From an uncultured Eubacteriales bacterium (GTDB lineage Bacteria > Bacillota > Clostridia > Oscillospirales > Oscillospiraceae), in contig URAZ01000012.1 of the NCBI GenBank assembly GCA_900545925.1, forward strand, positions 17,829-81,828: a DNA stretch of 64,000 nucleotides. Reading direction: 5' to 3'. Below the pieces are notes generated by a model. It searched no databases. It saw only the letters and a list, made by a program, of their open reading frames with translations, and was not told the DNA's origin. Position 1 is the stretch's first letter, and the number at the start of each line of letters is the position of its first letter. A program made the position numbers and the translations under genes. Below, one piece after another: positions 17,355 to 28,285 of the stretch.

Positions 17355-17939
17355 TCATACTCCGCTGCCGCATACTTTGCGCTGCTGCACACTGTTCAGA
17401 TAGTTCTGTCTTCCGAGTTCATAAAGGTTATTGCCCTCGCTGTCGATGATGACCGTCACAGGGAAATCTTCCACATACAGCCGCCGTACAGCCTCCGGGC
17501 CGAGGTCGGGATAGGCGATGACCTCCGCTTTTTTGATGCACCGGCTCAAGAGCGCGCCGCAGCCGCCGGTCGCGCCGAAATAGACGGCGCCGCAGGCGCG
17601 GATCGTCTCTATGACCGCCTCGCTGCGCTTGCCCTTGCCGATCATGCCGGTCAGGCCCTGTCGCAGCAGCGCCGGGCTGTAGGTGTCCATGCGGTAGGAG
17701 GTCGTCGGCCCGGCCGAACCGATTGCCTGCCCCGGCTTTGCCGGCGTCGGGCCGACAAAATAGATGACCGCGCCGCGCATATCAAACGGCAGGGGCTGCC
17801 CCGCTTCCAGCAGCGCGCAGAGGCGCTTGTGCGCGGCGTCACGCGCCGTGTAGAGTTCGCCCGTCAGCAGACACATATCGCCCGCGCGCAGTGCGCGCGC
17901 TGCCGCGCTGCCAAGGGGTGTTTTCAGTTCAATCGCCAT
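17355..17939 (-). CDS. Class I fumarase-type hydratase, beta subunit (probable mesaconase)
   Basis: The 194-residue protein matches the C-terminal half of iron-sulfur fumarases/tartrate dehydratases: GELYTARDAAHKRL, YFVGPTPAKPGQAIGSAGPTTS, GMIGKGKRS and GATGGCGALL. It is one base from the alpha-subunit gene. Sitting between methylaspartase and citramalate-lyase genes, the enzyme most likely hydrates mesaconate to (S)-citramalate; fumarate hydration is a probable second activity. Confidence 0.88.
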   Translation of the reverse strand: MAIELKTPLGSAAARALRAGDMCLLTGELYTARDAAHKRLCALLEAGQPLPFDMRGAVIYFVGPTPAKPGQAIGSAGPTTSYRMDTYSPALLRQGLTGMIGKGKRSEAVIETIRACGAVYFGATGGCGALLSRCIKKAEVIAYPDLGPEAVRRLYVEDFPVTVIIDSEGNNLYELGRQNYLNSVQQRKVCGSGV

Positions 17940-17940
17940 C

Positions 17941-18780
17941 TCAAAGCACCTCCGTCACATGGCGCGTCACATGGCAGTTCAGATTCACCGCCACCGGCAG
18001 GCCCGCGATATGCGTCGGGCTGGTCAGAATGTTGACTGCCAGCGCCGTCGTCCTGCCGCCGAACCCCTGCGGGCCAATGCCGAGCGCGTTAATTTTCTCC
18101 AACAGGTCCTGCTCCAGCTTTCGGTAAAACGGATCTTCATGCGGCGTGTCCAGATCACGCAGCAGCGCCTGCTTCGCCAACAGCGCCGCTTTGTCGAACG
18201 TGCCGCCGATTCCCACGCCCACCACGATGGGCGGGCACGGATTCGGCCCTGCATCCTGCACGGTCTGCAAAACGAAGCGCTTAACGCCGTCCAGCCCGTC
18301 GGACGGACGGAGCATGGCGATCCGGCTCATGTTTTCGCTGCCGAAGCCCTTGGGTGCAACGGTGATTCTGATCTGCTCACCGGGCACAAGGTCAAAATAG
18401 AGCATGGCCGGGGTATTGTCGCCCGTGTTGACGCGGTCAAACGGGTCGCGCACGACGGACTTGCGCAGCCAGCCTGCCGCGTAGCCTCTTCGCACGCCCT
18501 CCTGCACGGCGGCCTTGAGGTCGCCCGCGATATGTACCTCCTGTCCAATCTCCAGAAACACGCAAGCCATGCCTGTATCCTGGCAGATTGGTTGGGCGTT
18601 CGCGGCGGCAAGTTCTGCGTTTTCCAAAATCTGCCGCATAATTTCCTGCGCTGCGGGCCACGGCTCTTCCGCCTGTGCGCTTTGCAGTTGCCGCAGCACG
18701 TCGCACGGCAGGTCATAATTGGCGCGGATGCACATCTGCGCCACAGTACTGGTCAAAAGTTCCGCCTGTATCTCTCTCAT
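17941..18780 (-). CDS. Class I fumarase-type hydratase, alpha subunit (probable mesaconase)
   Basis: This 279-residue protein corresponds to the N-terminal, Fe-S-binding half of class I fumarases. Cluster cysteines are in PICQDTGMACVF, in PNPCPPIVVGVGIGG and in NLNCHVTRH near the C-terminus. GGRTTALAVN is also conserved. With the beta gene it forms a [4Fe-4S] hydratase, oxygen-sensitive as expected for an anaerobe. Substrate assignment to mesaconate rests on the operon. Confidence 0.88.
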   Translation of the reverse strand: MREIQAELLTSTVAQMCIRANYDLPCDVLRQLQSAQAEEPWPAAQEIMRQILENAELAAANAQPICQDTGMACVFLEIGQEVHIAGDLKAAVQEGVRRGYAAGWLRKSVVRDPFDRVNTGDNTPAMLYFDLVPGEQIRITVAPKGFGSENMSRIAMLRPSDGLDGVKRFVLQTVQDAGPNPCPPIVVGVGIGGTFDKAALLAKQALLRDLDTPHEDPFYRKLEQDLLEKINALGIGPQGFGGRTTALAVNILTSPTHIAGLPVAVNLNCHVTRHVTEVL

Positions 18781-18789
18781 ACGCCGCTC

Positions 18790-20202
18790 CTATCGTCCGA
18801 CCTGACGGATCGTGTCAAGCAACTCCCCATCTCGTGAGATCACCTTTGCAACCACCCGGTCCGATACCGGAAGCGGCGCAGGTGTGCCTGTAATGCGTTC
18901 GGCGCGCTCCTTTAGTTCCTGAATATCCACGACCGGGAGCCTCGCTTCCCAGAGGCGTTCACGCAGTTCCGCGTTTTTCGGGTTGACCGCGACACCCGCC
19001 TGCGTTACGAGCACATCCACGTCCTGTCCGGGCGTCGAAATGCAGGTCACGCGGTCGCGCACGATGGGCAGGCGTCCGCGGAACAGCGGTGCCGCGATGA
19101 GCGCAAGTTTGCTGCCGGCAGCCGCATCACTGTGTCCGCCGCTGCCGCCCATGATGGAGCCGTTGGAATCCGTGTGGACATTGATATGAAAGGAAGTGTC
19201 AATCTCCGTCGCACCGAGCACAGCGACATCCAGAGAATCGACAGCTGCGCTCCGGCAGCCGGGGCTGGCATACTGCTCCGCCGATACCTCACAGTGGCGG
19301 GAATTCTCCCGGATAGAGGTCACGGCCTTCAGATCGAAGCACTGCACATCCAGCAGCGCCCGGAACAGCCCTTCATTCAGCATATCGACCAGCAGTCCTG
19401 TAATTCCGCCCTGTGCGTAGCTGCCGTGAATATTCTGCTGCTTCATAATTTTTCCCAGATACATCGCCGTCGCCAAAGATGCGCCGCCCGCGCCCGTCTG
19501 AAAGGAAAATCCGTCCTTGAGAAGTCCGGAACAGGCAATGACCCGCGCGGCGGTCTGCGCAATCGTGATTGCGACCGGATTGCGCGTCATGCGGGTCGTG
19601 CCGGAAACAATTCCGGCGGGGTCACCGATGGCGTCAACAGCGACGACATAGTCCACATAGATCTCCGAAATCGACCAACCGCAGAGCGGATACGGCACCA
19701 ACTCGTCGGTGATGACGATAACTTTTTTTGCGTACTGCGCATCCGGGAAGGCATAACCCAGCGAGCCGCAGGCCGATTTTCCGATCTTTCCTGTGCAGTT
19801 GCCCATGGTATCACTGCTTGGTGCGGCGATAAACGCGACATCGATCGGTGTTGCGCCGCTGGCAATATCGCGCGGTCGGCCGCCGTGCGTCCGGAACTCC
19901 ACAGGCTGCTCCATAACGCCCTCGGAAATAGCGCGGCCCAGACCTGCGGACATATAATTAGTCAGCAGCTTACTGACCGTTCCGTTTTTGATGTGTTCCA
20001 GCATCGGCAGGTGCACGTCAAACAGCGCGCTGGCGTTGACCGTCAGATCGCGGATGCCCATGGCGCTGATCTGTTCCATGACCATGTTGACGACATAGTC
20101 GCCGTTTCGCAGATGGTGGTGGAACGAGACGCACATGCCGTCCTTTAGGCCGGAAAGGCGGATTGCCTCACGCAGCGAGGATACGACCTTGGAATCCTTC
20201 AT
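18790..20202 (-). CDS. citF: Citrate/citramalate lyase alpha subunit
   Basis: The 470-residue protein is a CitF-type acyl-ACP transferase: SFHHHLRNGDYVVNMVM, PSSDTMGNCTGKIGKSACGS and TGAGGASLATA are family signatures. In the lyase complex it moves the acetyl group from the carrier protein to the substrate. Since it follows citD and citE and precedes mesaconase and glutamate mutase, (S)-citramalate is the likely substrate, cleaved to acetate and pyruvate. It overlaps citE by four bases. Confidence 0.92.
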   Translation of the reverse strand: MKDSKVVSSLREAIRLSGLKDGMCVSFHHHLRNGDYVVNMVMEQISAMGIRDLTVNASALFDVHLPMLEHIKNGTVSKLLTNYMSAGLGRAISEGVMEQPVEFRTHGGRPRDIASGATPIDVAFIAAPSSDTMGNCTGKIGKSACGSLGYAFPDAQYAKKVIVITDELVPYPLCGWSISEIYVDYVVAVDAIGDPAGIVSGTTRMTRNPVAITIAQTAARVIACSGLLKDGFSFQTGAGGASLATAMYLGKIMKQQNIHGSYAQGGITGLLVDMLNEGLFRALLDVQCFDLKAVTSIRENSRHCEVSAEQYASPGCRSAAVDSLDVAVLGATEIDTSFHINVHTDSNGSIMGGSGGHSDAAAGSKLALIAAPLFRGRLPIVRDRVTCISTPGQDVDVLVTQAGVAVNPKNAELRERLWEARLPVVDIQELKERAERITGTPAPLPVSDRVVAKVISRDGELLDTIRQVGR

Positions 20203-21080
20203 TGCAGCGTGCCTCCCTCCGCAAGAATTTCTTCCGCTGCGGCCAGCGTCTGTCTGGCCCGCGCGGCAATCGGCGCGTCAATCATCTTTCCGCGCAGCGC
20301 CACCGCGCCCTTTCCGCAGCGCTTTGCCTCCTCAATAGCCGCGAGAACCTGTCTGGCATAGTCCGCCTCCGCCTGCGAGGGGCTGAAGCAGCGGTTGATC
20401 GCGTCCAGATGCCGGGGCGAGATGGATGCTTTGCCGGTAAAGCCAAGGCTGCGGGCAAGGCGGCTGTCAGCTTCGATGCCTTCATCGTCGTTCACATCGG
20501 TGAAGGGCGTGTCGTAGACGCCGACTCCAGCGGCGTGCGCTGCTGTAACAAGCCGCGTCCGGGCATAGAGAATCTCCAGTCCCTCCTTCGTCCGGCTGCA
20601 GTGCAGATCGGCGCTCAAATCCTCCGCGCCAAGAAACAGCGCCCGCACACGCGGGGAGGCCGCAGCAATCTCGAACGCGTTTTCCACACCGAGCGCCGTC
20701 TCAATCAGCGTGATCAGGCTGATTGTACCCGGCTCCATCCCGCAGCAGCGCTCGATTTCGCCAATGGCGGCGTCGCAATCGCGGACAGTCTGCCGCGACG
20801 CGGTCTTCGGGAGCATGATGTAATCCGGCCTCTGCGGCACGATGGCCTCTAAATCCTGTGCAAACAGCGGCGTGTCCGCCGCATTGACGCGGACGATGAT
20901 CTCGCTGCGGCAGCGCTCCACATTTTTTACTGCATATTTGACCAGCAGCCGCGCCGCGTCCTTTTCATCGGGCGATACGGCGTCCTCCAGATCAAATATG
21001 ATGGCGTCCGCGCCGAAAAAGCCGCAGCTTGTCATCATTTTCGGGTTATTTCCGGGTACAAAGAGCATGGAACGTCTCAT
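20199..21080 (-). CDS. citE: Citrate/citramalate lyase beta subunit
   Basis: This 293-residue TIM-barrel protein of the CitE/HpcH family starts RRSMLFVPGNNPKMM and has the metal site around IFDLEDAVSPDEKD, plus IMLPKTAS and LFLGAEDLSADL. It carries out retro-aldol cleavage of the carrier-bound substrate, here probably citramalyl-ACP to acetyl-ACP and pyruvate. It overlaps citD and citF by four bases each. Confidence 0.93.
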   Translation of the reverse strand: MRRSMLFVPGNNPKMMTSCGFFGADAIIFDLEDAVSPDEKDAARLLVKYAVKNVERCRSEIIVRVNAADTPLFAQDLEAIVPQRPDYIMLPKTASRQTVRDCDAAIGEIERCCGMEPGTISLITLIETALGVENAFEIAAASPRVRALFLGAEDLSADLHCSRTKEGLEILYARTRLVTAAHAAGVGVYDTPFTDVNDDEGIEADSRLARSLGFTGKASISPRHLDAINRCFSPSQAEADYARQVLAAIEEAKRCGKGAVALRGKMIDAPIAARARQTLAAAEEILAEGGTLQ

Positions 21081-21346
21081 GCGGTCCCTCCTTCCGCCCG
21101 TGCGAGCGCGGCTTCCAGCCGGGCACGCAGGATCCAGTCGAGCGCGCCGTGGTCGTCTACGGCAATCTCTCCCTGCTGCACATCTGCGGCGCGCAGAACG
21201 CTGCGCACAGTCTGTTCGATCGCAGCGCCAAACTGCAAACGGACCGTCGATGTGATCCGCAGCTTCAGCGTTTCAGCAGGCCGCACCGTGACCAGTACGT
21301 CCGCCGACTCCGCCGCTCCGGCAGAAGCTTCGTTTCGGATAACCAC
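21077..21346 (-). CDS. citD: Citrate/citramalate lyase acyl carrier protein
   Basis: This is the gamma subunit, 89 residues, starting at GTG 21346. AAGGGGG lies seven bases upstream, which argues against an ATG nine codons earlier. The prosthetic-group serine is in AESADVLVTV, followed by STVRLQFGAAI and DHGALDWILRARLEAAL, all family marks. It needs the phosphoribosyl-dephospho-CoA group, yet no citX, citG or citC lies in the window. Confidence 0.88.
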   Translation of the reverse strand: MVIRNEASAGAAESADVLVTVRPAETLKLRITSTVRLQFGAAIEQTVRSVLRAADVQQGEIAVDDHGALDWILRARLEAALARAEGGTA

Positions 21347-21402
21347 CAAAATTCCCCCTTGTATGTTTTTCAATATTTCATGCTGCTTGCAGCAGATTTT
21401 CC

Positions 21403-21432
21403 TTGATAAAAGCAGGCTTTATCCTCTATACT
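21403..21432 (+). promoter_or_regulatory. Promoter of the P-loop gene at 21461
   Basis: TTGATA (21403-21408), an 18-bp spacer and TATACT (21427-21432). The divergent citD operon must start within the same 110-bp gap, which also holds the palindrome TGCTGCTTGCAGCA. Confidence 0.7.
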
Positions 21433-21460
21433 GAAAGAAAAGTACAGGAGGCGGGCACCC

Positions 21461-22387
21461 ATGACGACAAATGCGATTCAGAGCAGCCACATTTACAGCA
21501 CCTATTTTGCCCCCCGCGGCCGCAGCCGGATCTACACGCTCGGTATGCAGATCGCGCAGCTTTATCTTTCGCCCTTTGACCAGATCATCGGCTTCATCGG
21601 GGAAGCCGGTTCCGGCAAGAGCGTCCTGATCAAAGGCATGTTCCCCGGCATCGAACTTACGAACGACGACGACGGCGTCAACGTCCGCCCGCTCCCGCTC
21701 TTGGAGCAGGAGTATGAAACGGGATTTTTCACGCCCCACACCTACCATCTGGACATCCGCTTCGAGACGGGCTTCCATCAGCTCTCGGAGCTGGCGGACG
21801 CCGTCCGGCTGGCTGTCCGGCGCGGCAAGCGCATCATCATTGAGCATTTCGACCTGATCTATCCCCTGCTCGGCGTCAACGCAAATCTGCTCATCGGCGT
21901 CGGCGAACAGATCGTCATTACGCGGCCGAACCTCTTTGGCCCTCTGCCGCAGGATCTGTGCGAAATCGTCTATCCGTCGCTTGCCTATCGCCTCATGGCG
22001 CACAGCGCGGAGGATCTGTGCGAAAACGCCATGACGCAGGAGCAGATGCTCGCATGCAGCCACGGCGATATCCGCCACGGCTTCGTGCTCGAATTCAACG
22101 AGCACCAGCCGGATATCGATATTCCCACGCTCGAAGCGCGCGTCAATGAACTCATCCGGGCAGATCTGCCCATCGACTACTATGACGAGAGCCACATTCT
22201 GCTCGGCGGCGTGCAGCACTACTGCACCGGGCCGCGCACCCATGTGCGTTCAACAGGCCGCATCATCGGCTTCCGGCTGCTCGACCATTTTATCTACGAC
22301 CACTTTCACAAGACCTATATGCTGGTCGGCTGCGTCGGAGACGACTCCGAAGAAAATATCCGGAAGCTTGAAAAAATCCACGGCTGA
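21461..22387 (+). CDS. P-loop NTP-binding protein, conserved hypothetical
   Basis: This 308-residue soluble protein has a Walker A motif GEAGSGKS at 47-54, followed by LIKGMFPGIELTNDDDGVNVRPLPLL. Histidine-rich segments include FFTPHTYHLDIRFETGFHQ and CSHGDIRHGF. I recall similar proteins annotated as carrying a second additional domain of alanyl-tRNA synthetase, but I cannot verify that here. It lies alone on the plus strand between the glutamate-fermentation and histidine-degradation operons, with its own promoter, AGGAGG and terminator. The context suggests a role with these enzymes; none is known. Confidence 0.8.
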   Translation: MTTNAIQSSHIYSTYFAPRGRSRIYTLGMQIAQLYLSPFDQIIGFIGEAGSGKSVLIKGMFPGIELTNDDDGVNVRPLPLLEQEYETGFFTPHTYHLDIRFETGFHQLSELADAVRLAVRRGKRIIIEHFDLIYPLLGVNANLLIGVGEQIVITRPNLFGPLPQDLCEIVYPSLAYRLMAHSAEDLCENAMTQEQMLACSHGDIRHGFVLEFNEHQPDIDIPTLEARVNELIRADLPIDYYDESHILLGGVQHYCTGPRTHVRSTGRIIGFRLLDHFIYDHFHKTYMLVGCVGDDSEENIRKLEKIHG

Positions 22388-22422
22388 GGTGTTGGGTTAT
22401 GCAGCGCACCTGCATACCTGGT

Positions 22423-22529
22423 TGTAGGGGCCGATGCCCACATCGGCCCGTTGGGAAGTTACGAATGTGCCGAAGATTTCCGTTAAAACGGTGCATTCTG
22501 CCGGGCCGACGTGGGCATCGGCCCCTACA
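22423..22529. repeat. MITE-like dispersed repeat, copy 1
   Basis: A 107-bp element with long terminal inverted repeats (TGTAGGGGCCGATGCCCAC and its complement, continuing as CGGCCCG). A second diverged copy in the opposite orientation lies at 48538-48643. It has no coding capacity. A related GGGGCGGGGCTCTGCTCCGCC-type segment follows at about 22560-22590. Confidence 0.75.
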
Positions 22530-22638
22530 GTGTGCTGCGCAAATCTGCGGCTGCCCAACGGGCGGAGCAGAGCCCCGCCCCTACCAACTGTGTTCAAGGC
22601 AGGCTGCTTTTTGCATAAAAACCGAGTTTCCTTGCGGA

Positions 22639-22676
22639 ACAGGCAATGTCCGGATGGGCATTGCCTGTTTTTATGT
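22639..22676 (+). terminator. Terminator of the P-loop gene
   Basis: ACAGGCAATG pairs with CATTGCCTGT (22639-22668) and is followed by TTTTAT. The 290 bp between the gene and its terminator hold only the MITE-like repeat. Confidence 0.85.
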
Positions 22677-23903
22677 CTAAACGACGTCTCCTTTTTTGAT
22701 TACCGTCTCGACCAGATTGCTGCCAAGGCGGTAGCAGATATAGTCCAAATCCTCTGCGTTCCAGATGAGAAGATCTGCCTGCTTGCCCGGCTCGATGGAG
22801 CCGATGCAGTCGGCGCGGCAGATGGCGGCGGCGCCGTTGAGCGTCACCGCGGTCAGCGCCTGCTCAGGCGTTAGCCGGTAGCGCAGGCAGCCGAGGTTGA
22901 TGACCAGCTGCATATTGAGGCACGGGCAGGAGCCGGGGTTGAAGTCCGTTGCCATGGCGACCGGAACACCAGCCTGTACCATATCCTGCACGGGCGCGTA
23001 GGCCGCGCCCAGATAAAAGCTTGTCGCAGGCAGGCAGCAGGCGACCGTGCCGCCGCTTGCCATGGATGCGATGCCGGACGGCGGGCAGACGATCAGGTGC
23101 TCTGCAGAGACGGCCCCAATTTCGCCGGCCAACTCGCTTCCGCCGATAGCTTCGATCTCGTCCGCGTGGATTTTGGGCAGCAGCCCGTACTGTCTGCCGG
23201 TAAGCAGAATGCGACGGGATTCCTCGGCAGAAAAGACGCCCTTTTCGCAAAACACATCACAGAATTCCGCAATGCCCTGCTCCTGTACCGCCGGAAGCAT
23301 TTCCTCACACAGAAGATCCAGATAGCCCTGCCGGTTGTCTCGGTAGGTCTCCGGCACGGCGTGCGCGCCCATAAAGGTCGCAGCAATATCCATCACATGG
23401 TGTTTTTGCAGGTTTCCAATCACGCGCAGCGCCTTGCACTCCTCCTCGGTTGACAAGCCGTAGCCGCTCTTGGCCTCTGCGGTCGTCGTGCCGAAGCGAA
23501 GCATTTCATCCAGCGCGGCGGAGGCTTTTGCCTCCAGCTGTTCCTCGCTTGCCGCCTTTGTGGCACGCATGGTGGACAGGATGCCGCCGCCTGCGGCGAG
23601 GATGTCCAGATAGCCCGCGCCGTACAGCTTGAGCGCCAACTCGTTCTGCCGCCATCCGCCGAAGATCAAATGCGTATGCGCGTCAACTAGACCGGGCGTG
23701 ACCAGCTTCCCGCCGGCGTTGATTATCTGCACGCCCACGGCCGCAGGCGCTGTGCCGGTTCCGACCTGCGCAATCACATCGTTTTCAATGAATATCCATG
23801 CGTTTTTCAGAATGCAGATCTCGCCCTGTGCCCTGCCGCCCCGCGCAGAGGTTCCCTGCGGTGTGGCAAGCATACCGATGTTGGTGATCAGCGTTCTCTT
23901 CAT
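22677..23903 (-). CDS. hutI: Imidazolonepropionase
   Basis: The 408-residue amidohydrolase opens 4-imidazolone-5-propionate to N-formimino-glutamate, the third step of histidine breakdown. Metal ligands are in DAHTHLIFGG (His76, His78), with KIHADE and MATDFNPG later. It is the last gene of the six-gene hut operon and follows hutU by 17 bp. Confidence 0.95.
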   Translation of the reverse strand: MKRTLITNIGMLATPQGTSARGGRAQGEICILKNAWIFIENDVIAQVGTGTAPAAVGVQIINAGGKLVTPGLVDAHTHLIFGGWRQNELALKLYGAGYLDILAAGGGILSTMRATKAASEEQLEAKASAALDEMLRFGTTTAEAKSGYGLSTEEECKALRVIGNLQKHHVMDIAATFMGAHAVPETYRDNRQGYLDLLCEEMLPAVQEQGIAEFCDVFCEKGVFSAEESRRILLTGRQYGLLPKIHADEIEAIGGSELAGEIGAVSAEHLIVCPPSGIASMASGGTVACCLPATSFYLGAAYAPVQDMVQAGVPVAMATDFNPGSCPCLNMQLVINLGCLRYRLTPEQALTAVTLNGAAAICRADCIGSIEPGKQADLLIWNAEDLDYICYRLGSNLVETVIKKGDVV

Positions 23904-23920
23904 TGTCTGTTCCTTTCTGA

Positions 23921-25936
<2,016 letters not shown>

Positions 25937-26019
25937 CGTGATCTCCCCCATTGATGATATTGTAACAGCTTCTTTTGCATTTTTCAATTCATTCTTGCAT
26001 GGATGCAGGAATTCCTGCG

Positions 26020-26625
26020 TCATTTCTTCTCCGGCCAGATCTCCGCCAGCATACAAACGCCCGGATATTCGCCGGAAGCGCGCAGCTGCACGCAGCCGCA
26101 GAAGCGCAGCACGGCGCAGTCGGTCTGCGAAAGCCGCAGCTGCCGCCCGTCCGCCGTCAGCGTGACGCCGCCGCGCACACAGTAAATAACCGCCGTCTGC
26201 TCTTCCCAGCAGTCCTCCGCACCGGCCTGCAGGCAGGCCGCCTGCCCCGCGCCGGTGCGTATAGGCCGTATGCGGCCGCAGCAGACGCCCTTGCGCAGCA
26301 TCAGGTTAAAATCCGTGCAGGTGCCGCATGAACGCGTCTCGTCCGCGCCGTCGAAGACGTGCGGCGTGAACGGATGCAGCGTCAGCTCGCCGCCGCCGTT
26401 GTGCCGCAGGCGGAGCTGGCCGTCCAGAATCGCCAGATGGCGCGCATAGTCCGGCAGCCGCGTAAAGACCGATTCCTCCGCCCCGACCACGGCAGAGCTT
26501 ACGCGCCAGTCAAAGCTGCGCGCGGCATACTGCGCCTGCGGCGGCCAGATCGCCAGCTGCGTCGTCACGCCGCCGGCCCAGGCGGATACGGTATAGTCCG
26601 CCTGCCGGAGTATCTGTATCCTCAT
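26020..26625 (-). CDS. hutD: HutD/Ves-family protein
   Basis: This 201-residue cupin-like protein matches the HutD family: TVSAWAGGVTTQLAIWPP, FDWRVSSAVV, SVFTRLPDYARHLAILDGQLRL and FDGADETRSCG. The ATG at 26625 overlaps the fchA stop. HutD is a non-catalytic member of many hut operons, proposed to bind formiminoglutamate or related metabolites and limit flux. The role remains inferred. Confidence 0.88.
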   Translation of the reverse strand: MRIQILRQADYTVSAWAGGVTTQLAIWPPQAQYAARSFDWRVSSAVVGAEESVFTRLPDYARHLAILDGQLRLRHNGGGELTLHPFTPHVFDGADETRSCGTCTDFNLMLRKGVCCGRIRPIRTGAGQAACLQAGAEDCWEEQTAVIYCVRGGVTLTADGRQLRLSQTDCAVLRFCGCVQLRASGEYPGVCMLAEIWPEKK

Positions 26626-27257
26626 CCCTCGCTGCATACGGCCAGCATCGCCGCGTAGCAGCGGTCGGCGCGCGGAAGGCCGGTATCGAGCAGCTTTTGC
26701 CCCGCTGCGCGCGCACCGGCGGCAAACGCGGCGTCGTGCAGGGAGCCGGTATTGATGCACACGTTCAGCCACGCGCCCTGCATCCCTGCGCGGAGGCTGA
26801 GGCAGGCGACGCCAAAGTCGCTGGCCGCCGTCGCGTTCGTCTTTCCCAGAAGCCTTTCCAGCAGTTCCAGCCCCTCCGCGCACAGCTGCATCACGGCAAG
26901 CGGCGGCTGCGTGCAGGCCTTGAGGCCCTGTTCGATGGCGCTGCTGCGCGCCTGCTTTTCCTCGAGCGTCTGCTTGGGCATCGCGTAGGCCGCGCTGACT
27001 TGCAGGAACGCTTGCGTATCCTGCTCCATCGCGGCCAGCAGCCGCTTCCGGAGTACGTCCGCCTGCGCCTGCGCGCGGAGCGCAAGTTCCTGCACGGCCT
27101 CATATTTTTTCCTGCCGAGCGTCAGACCGCTGACCATCGCGGTCAGTGCCGCGCCTACCGCGCCTGCCAGTGCTGCGGCGCTGCCGCCGCCGGGAGCCGG
27201 AGATGCGGAGGCAATCTCCTCCGTAAAGCCGCGTACCGTCAGTTCTGCCAGTTCCAT
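26622..27257 (-). CDS. fchA: Formimino-THF cyclodeaminase / methenyl-THF cyclohydrolase family
   Basis: This 211-residue all-helical protein has the family start ASASPAPGGGSAAALAGAVGAALTAMV. It matches the C-terminal domain of mammalian formiminotransferase-cyclodeaminase. It probably releases ammonia from 5-formimino-THF to give 5,10-methenyl-THF, after the transferase encoded 12 bp upstream. One-carbon units from histidine thereby enter the folate pool. Confidence 0.9.
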   Translation of the reverse strand: MELAELTVRGFTEEIASASPAPGGGSAAALAGAVGAALTAMVSGLTLGRKKYEAVQELALRAQAQADVLRKRLLAAMEQDTQAFLQVSAAYAMPKQTLEEKQARSSAIEQGLKACTQPPLAVMQLCAEGLELLERLLGKTNATAASDFGVACLSLRAGMQGAWLNVCINTGSLHDAAFAAGARAAGQKLLDTGLPRADRCYAAMLAVCSEG

Positions 27258-27269
27258 GTGTCACACCTC

Positions 27270-28181
27270 TCATTCCACCCCAATCAGATGATATTCCATG
27301 ACCTGCTTGCGGCAGTCATAATTTTCAAGCTTCAGATAGAATTCCGCGCAGTCAAGCAGCGCTTTCGCCGGCGTCAGCCCAACCACCTCGGAGCCGATGA
27401 TCCGCGCGCCGTAGCGGTCGGCCAGCTGACGCGTCATTTCAAAGGCATAGTAGATCGGCGTTTTTTCAAAGTTTGTAAGATTCATCGACACCTGCGCGAT
27501 ATTCCGTCCTTCGAGCATCACGCCGATGGCCTTGCAGCAGGCAAAGCCGCCGTTCTTGGCCCGAATGGCTTTTGCGATCTTCTTCGCAACCTCGAGATCA
27601 GAGGTATCGAGATTGATGTTATAGGCGATGAGCGGCATCCGTGCGCCGATGGCGATGATACCCGCCGTCGGGTGGATCTTCCGCTCGCCGTAATCCGGCG
27701 CCCAGTCCGGCTCCAGCAGCTTTTCAGGCATGCCCTCGAATTGCCCCTTGCGGCACGCTGCCAGATTTCTGCGTTCCGGGCGCGAGGCGGAGTCTTCATA
27801 CAGGAACGACGGCACGCGAAGTTCGTCCCAGATGCGCGCGGCAACGCGCTTGGACAGTTCCACACATTCCTCCACACTCGTGTCCATGGTCGGAATAAAG
27901 GGAATAACGTCCGTTGCGCCCATGCGCGGGTGCTGCCCCGTATGTCGGCGCATGTCGATCGTTTCGGTTGCCTTTTTTGTCAGCTGGAACGCCGCCTCGG
28001 TCATTGCCTCGGGGGAACCGAGCAGCGTAAAGACGCAGCGGTTATGGCTGCCGTCGGACTGCACATCGAAGACGAAGCAGCCGGGAATGCTGTTCGCCGT
28101 GTCAACAAGTCCCTGAAACACCGCCGGGTCCGTTTCCCGGCTGACGCTGAAATTCGGAACGCATTCAACAAGCTTTGCCAT
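27270..28181 (-). CDS. ftcD: Glutamate formimidoyltransferase
   Basis: This 303-residue protein matches the N-terminal transferase half of the eukaryotic bifunctional enzyme. It starts LVECVPNFSVSRE and has the His-rich active segment RRHTGQHPRMGATDVIPF at 79-96, then KIHPTAGIIAIGAR and VSMNLTNFEKTP. It moves the formimino group of formiminoglutamate to THF and releases glutamate, the substrate of the neighbouring glutamate mutase operon. Confidence 0.95.
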   Translation of the reverse strand: MAKLVECVPNFSVSRETDPAVFQGLVDTANSIPGCFVFDVQSDGSHNRCVFTLLGSPEAMTEAAFQLTKKATETIDMRRHTGQHPRMGATDVIPFIPTMDTSVEECVELSKRVAARIWDELRVPSFLYEDSASRPERRNLAACRKGQFEGMPEKLLEPDWAPDYGERKIHPTAGIIAIGARMPLIAYNINLDTSDLEVAKKIAKAIRAKNGGFACCKAIGVMLEGRNIAQVSMNLTNFEKTPIYYAFEMTRQLADRYGARIIGSEVVGLTPAKALLDCAEFYLKLENYDCRKQVMEYHLIGVE

Positions 28182-28285
28182 AGTACTTTCTCCTTCTATT
28201 CATATGAGAATCATCGTTTGTAAGAGAAACCACCTGTCGCCCCGGACGTGTATCCATGCACGGCCCGAGGCGGCAGTTTTCTCTT

